This document shows, piece after piece, positions 63,413 to 64,000 of a DNA stretch of 64,000 bases. Position numbers and translations under genes: made by a program. Location of the stretch: positions 62,001 through 126,000 of the forward strand of contig NZ_QWEL01000001.1 of NCBI RefSeq assembly GCF_009935865.1, in the 5' to 3' direction. The stretch's first letter is position 1. Each line of letters starts with the position of its first letter. The notes beneath the pieces are model-generated. The model saw only the letters and a list, made by a program, of their open reading frames with translations, was not told where the DNA came from and ran no database searches. Source of the stretch: Odoribacter sp. Z80. Lineage in GTDB: Bacteria; Bacteroidota; Bacteroidia; Bacteroidales; Marinifilaceae.

Positions 63413-64000
63413 TCAGTGTGCCCATTCGGCAAAGAAATCGTTGCCTTTGTCGTCTACAATGATAAAGGCGGGGAAATTTTCTACGCGGATTTTGCGTATG
63501 GCTTCCATGCCTAATTCTTCAAAAGCAACTACTTCAACGGATTTGATGCTGTTTTTAGCCAGGATGGCCGCAGGTCCGCCGATAGAGCCCAGATAAAAAC
63601 CGCCATGTTTCTTGCAGGCATCGGTAACAGCTTGTGAGCGGTTGCCTTTCGCTACCATAATCATGCTGCCTCCGTGGTCCTGGAACAAGTCTACGTAGGG
63701 GTCCATACGTCCGGCTGTCGTGGGGCCGAAACTACCGGAAGCCATGCCTTGCGGCGTTTTTGCCGGTCCGGCGTAATATATCGGATGGTTTTTGAAATAT
63801 TCCGGCATGGGTTTGCCTTCATCCAACATCTGTTTGATTTTGGCATGTGCAATGTCCCGGGCAACAATTAATGTTCCGGACAGATTCAGACGGGTTTTTA
63901 CCGGATGTTTTTTCAGTTCTTTCAGTACGTTTTCCATGGGTTGGTCCAGGTCGATATTTACGGCCGGAGCGAGGGCAGGAGTTTCCGCCGGCAGAAAACG
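63413..64000 (-). CDS. Class I fumarate hydratase (3' portion, truncated by the window)
   Basis: Iron-sulfur fumarase; the C-terminal beta domain is present: [23 protein letters not shown], then [29 protein letters not shown] and [20 protein letters not shown]. The frame stays open to the window end, so the ATG at 63937 is internal; the catalytic alpha domain and cluster Cys lie beyond. Interconverts fumarate and malate in the TCA/succinate pathway. Confidence 0.92.
   Translation of the reverse strand, partial: RFLPAETPALAPAVNIDLDQPMENVLKELKKHPVKTRLNLSGTLIVARDIAHAKIKQMLDEGKPMPEYFKNHPIYYAGPAKTPQGMASGSFGPTTAGRMDPYVDLFQDHGGSMIMVAKGNRSQAVTDACKKHGGFYLGSIGGPAAILAKNSIKSVEVVAFEELGMEAIRKIRVENFPAFIIVDDKGNDFFAEWAH

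Overview
The window is 64 kb of chromosome from a member of the Bacteroidota, most likely a gut Bacteroidales; an Odoribacteraceae-type genome (Odoribacter/Butyricimonas) is my best inference, not a demonstrated identity. Support: many genes carry the Bacteroidota sigma -7 element TAnnTTTG upstream, Shine-Dalgarno sequences are almost absent, there is a SusC/SusD pair, the phylum-restricted DUF4295 small protein sits behind rpmB-rpmG, one protein has the type B sorting domain of the type IX secretion system (T9SS), and signal peptidase I has the long Bacteroidota form. No phage, transposon, integrase or CRISPR array is visible.

Layout. 1-9 kb: end of an outer-membrane phospholipase A gene, urocanate hydratase, a Cys-rich orphan, folC, the redox repressor rex, and the translation operon thrS-infC-rpmI-rplT. 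9-13 kb: a surface pair made of a leucine-rich-repeat lipoprotein and a large T9SS-sorted repeat protein. 13-19.8 kb: oxidoreductase, dapB-lepB, phoH-like, ndk, a DJ-1-like protein and an unknown protein. 19.9-24.9 kb (minus strand): a five-gene heterodisulfide-reductase-like (Hdr) operon encoding soluble HdrC, HdrB and a short HdrA, a two-cluster ferredoxin, and a membrane HdrE-HdrD fusion. 25-30 kb: OmpA-type porin, adk, rpmB-rpmG-DUF4295, two tandem initiator tRNA-Met genes, a DMT exporter and an acetyltransferase. 30-37.5 kb: transketolase, an S9 peptidase, a SPOR lipoprotein and a RelA-type (p)ppGpp synthetase whose hydrolase site is degenerate. 37.6-44.2 kb: a 1461-residue exported orphan followed tightly by nth, lipA and lipB. 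44.3-52.5 kb: metalloprotease, SusC, SusD and a LytTR response regulator, which looks like a peptide-acquisition locus. 52.5-58.4 kb (minus): rluA-type synthase, panB, psd, cdsA, DUF2007, ftsH, rsfS. 58.5-64 kb: class V aminotransferase, a pRiA4b ORF-3-like protein, miaA, an acyl-CoA synthetase and the end of a class I fumarase.

Most of the window is core metabolism and translation. The parts that most deserve attention are the Hdr-like operon (a complete electron-transfer module whose substrate is not evident), the T9SS repeat protein with its LRR lipoprotein partner, the metalloprotease/SusCD/LytTR locus with a perfect 10-bp tandem repeat just before susC, the tandem initiator tRNA duplication with a conserved leader hairpin, and the infC start region, where a perfect Shine-Dalgarno points to a non-AUG start.
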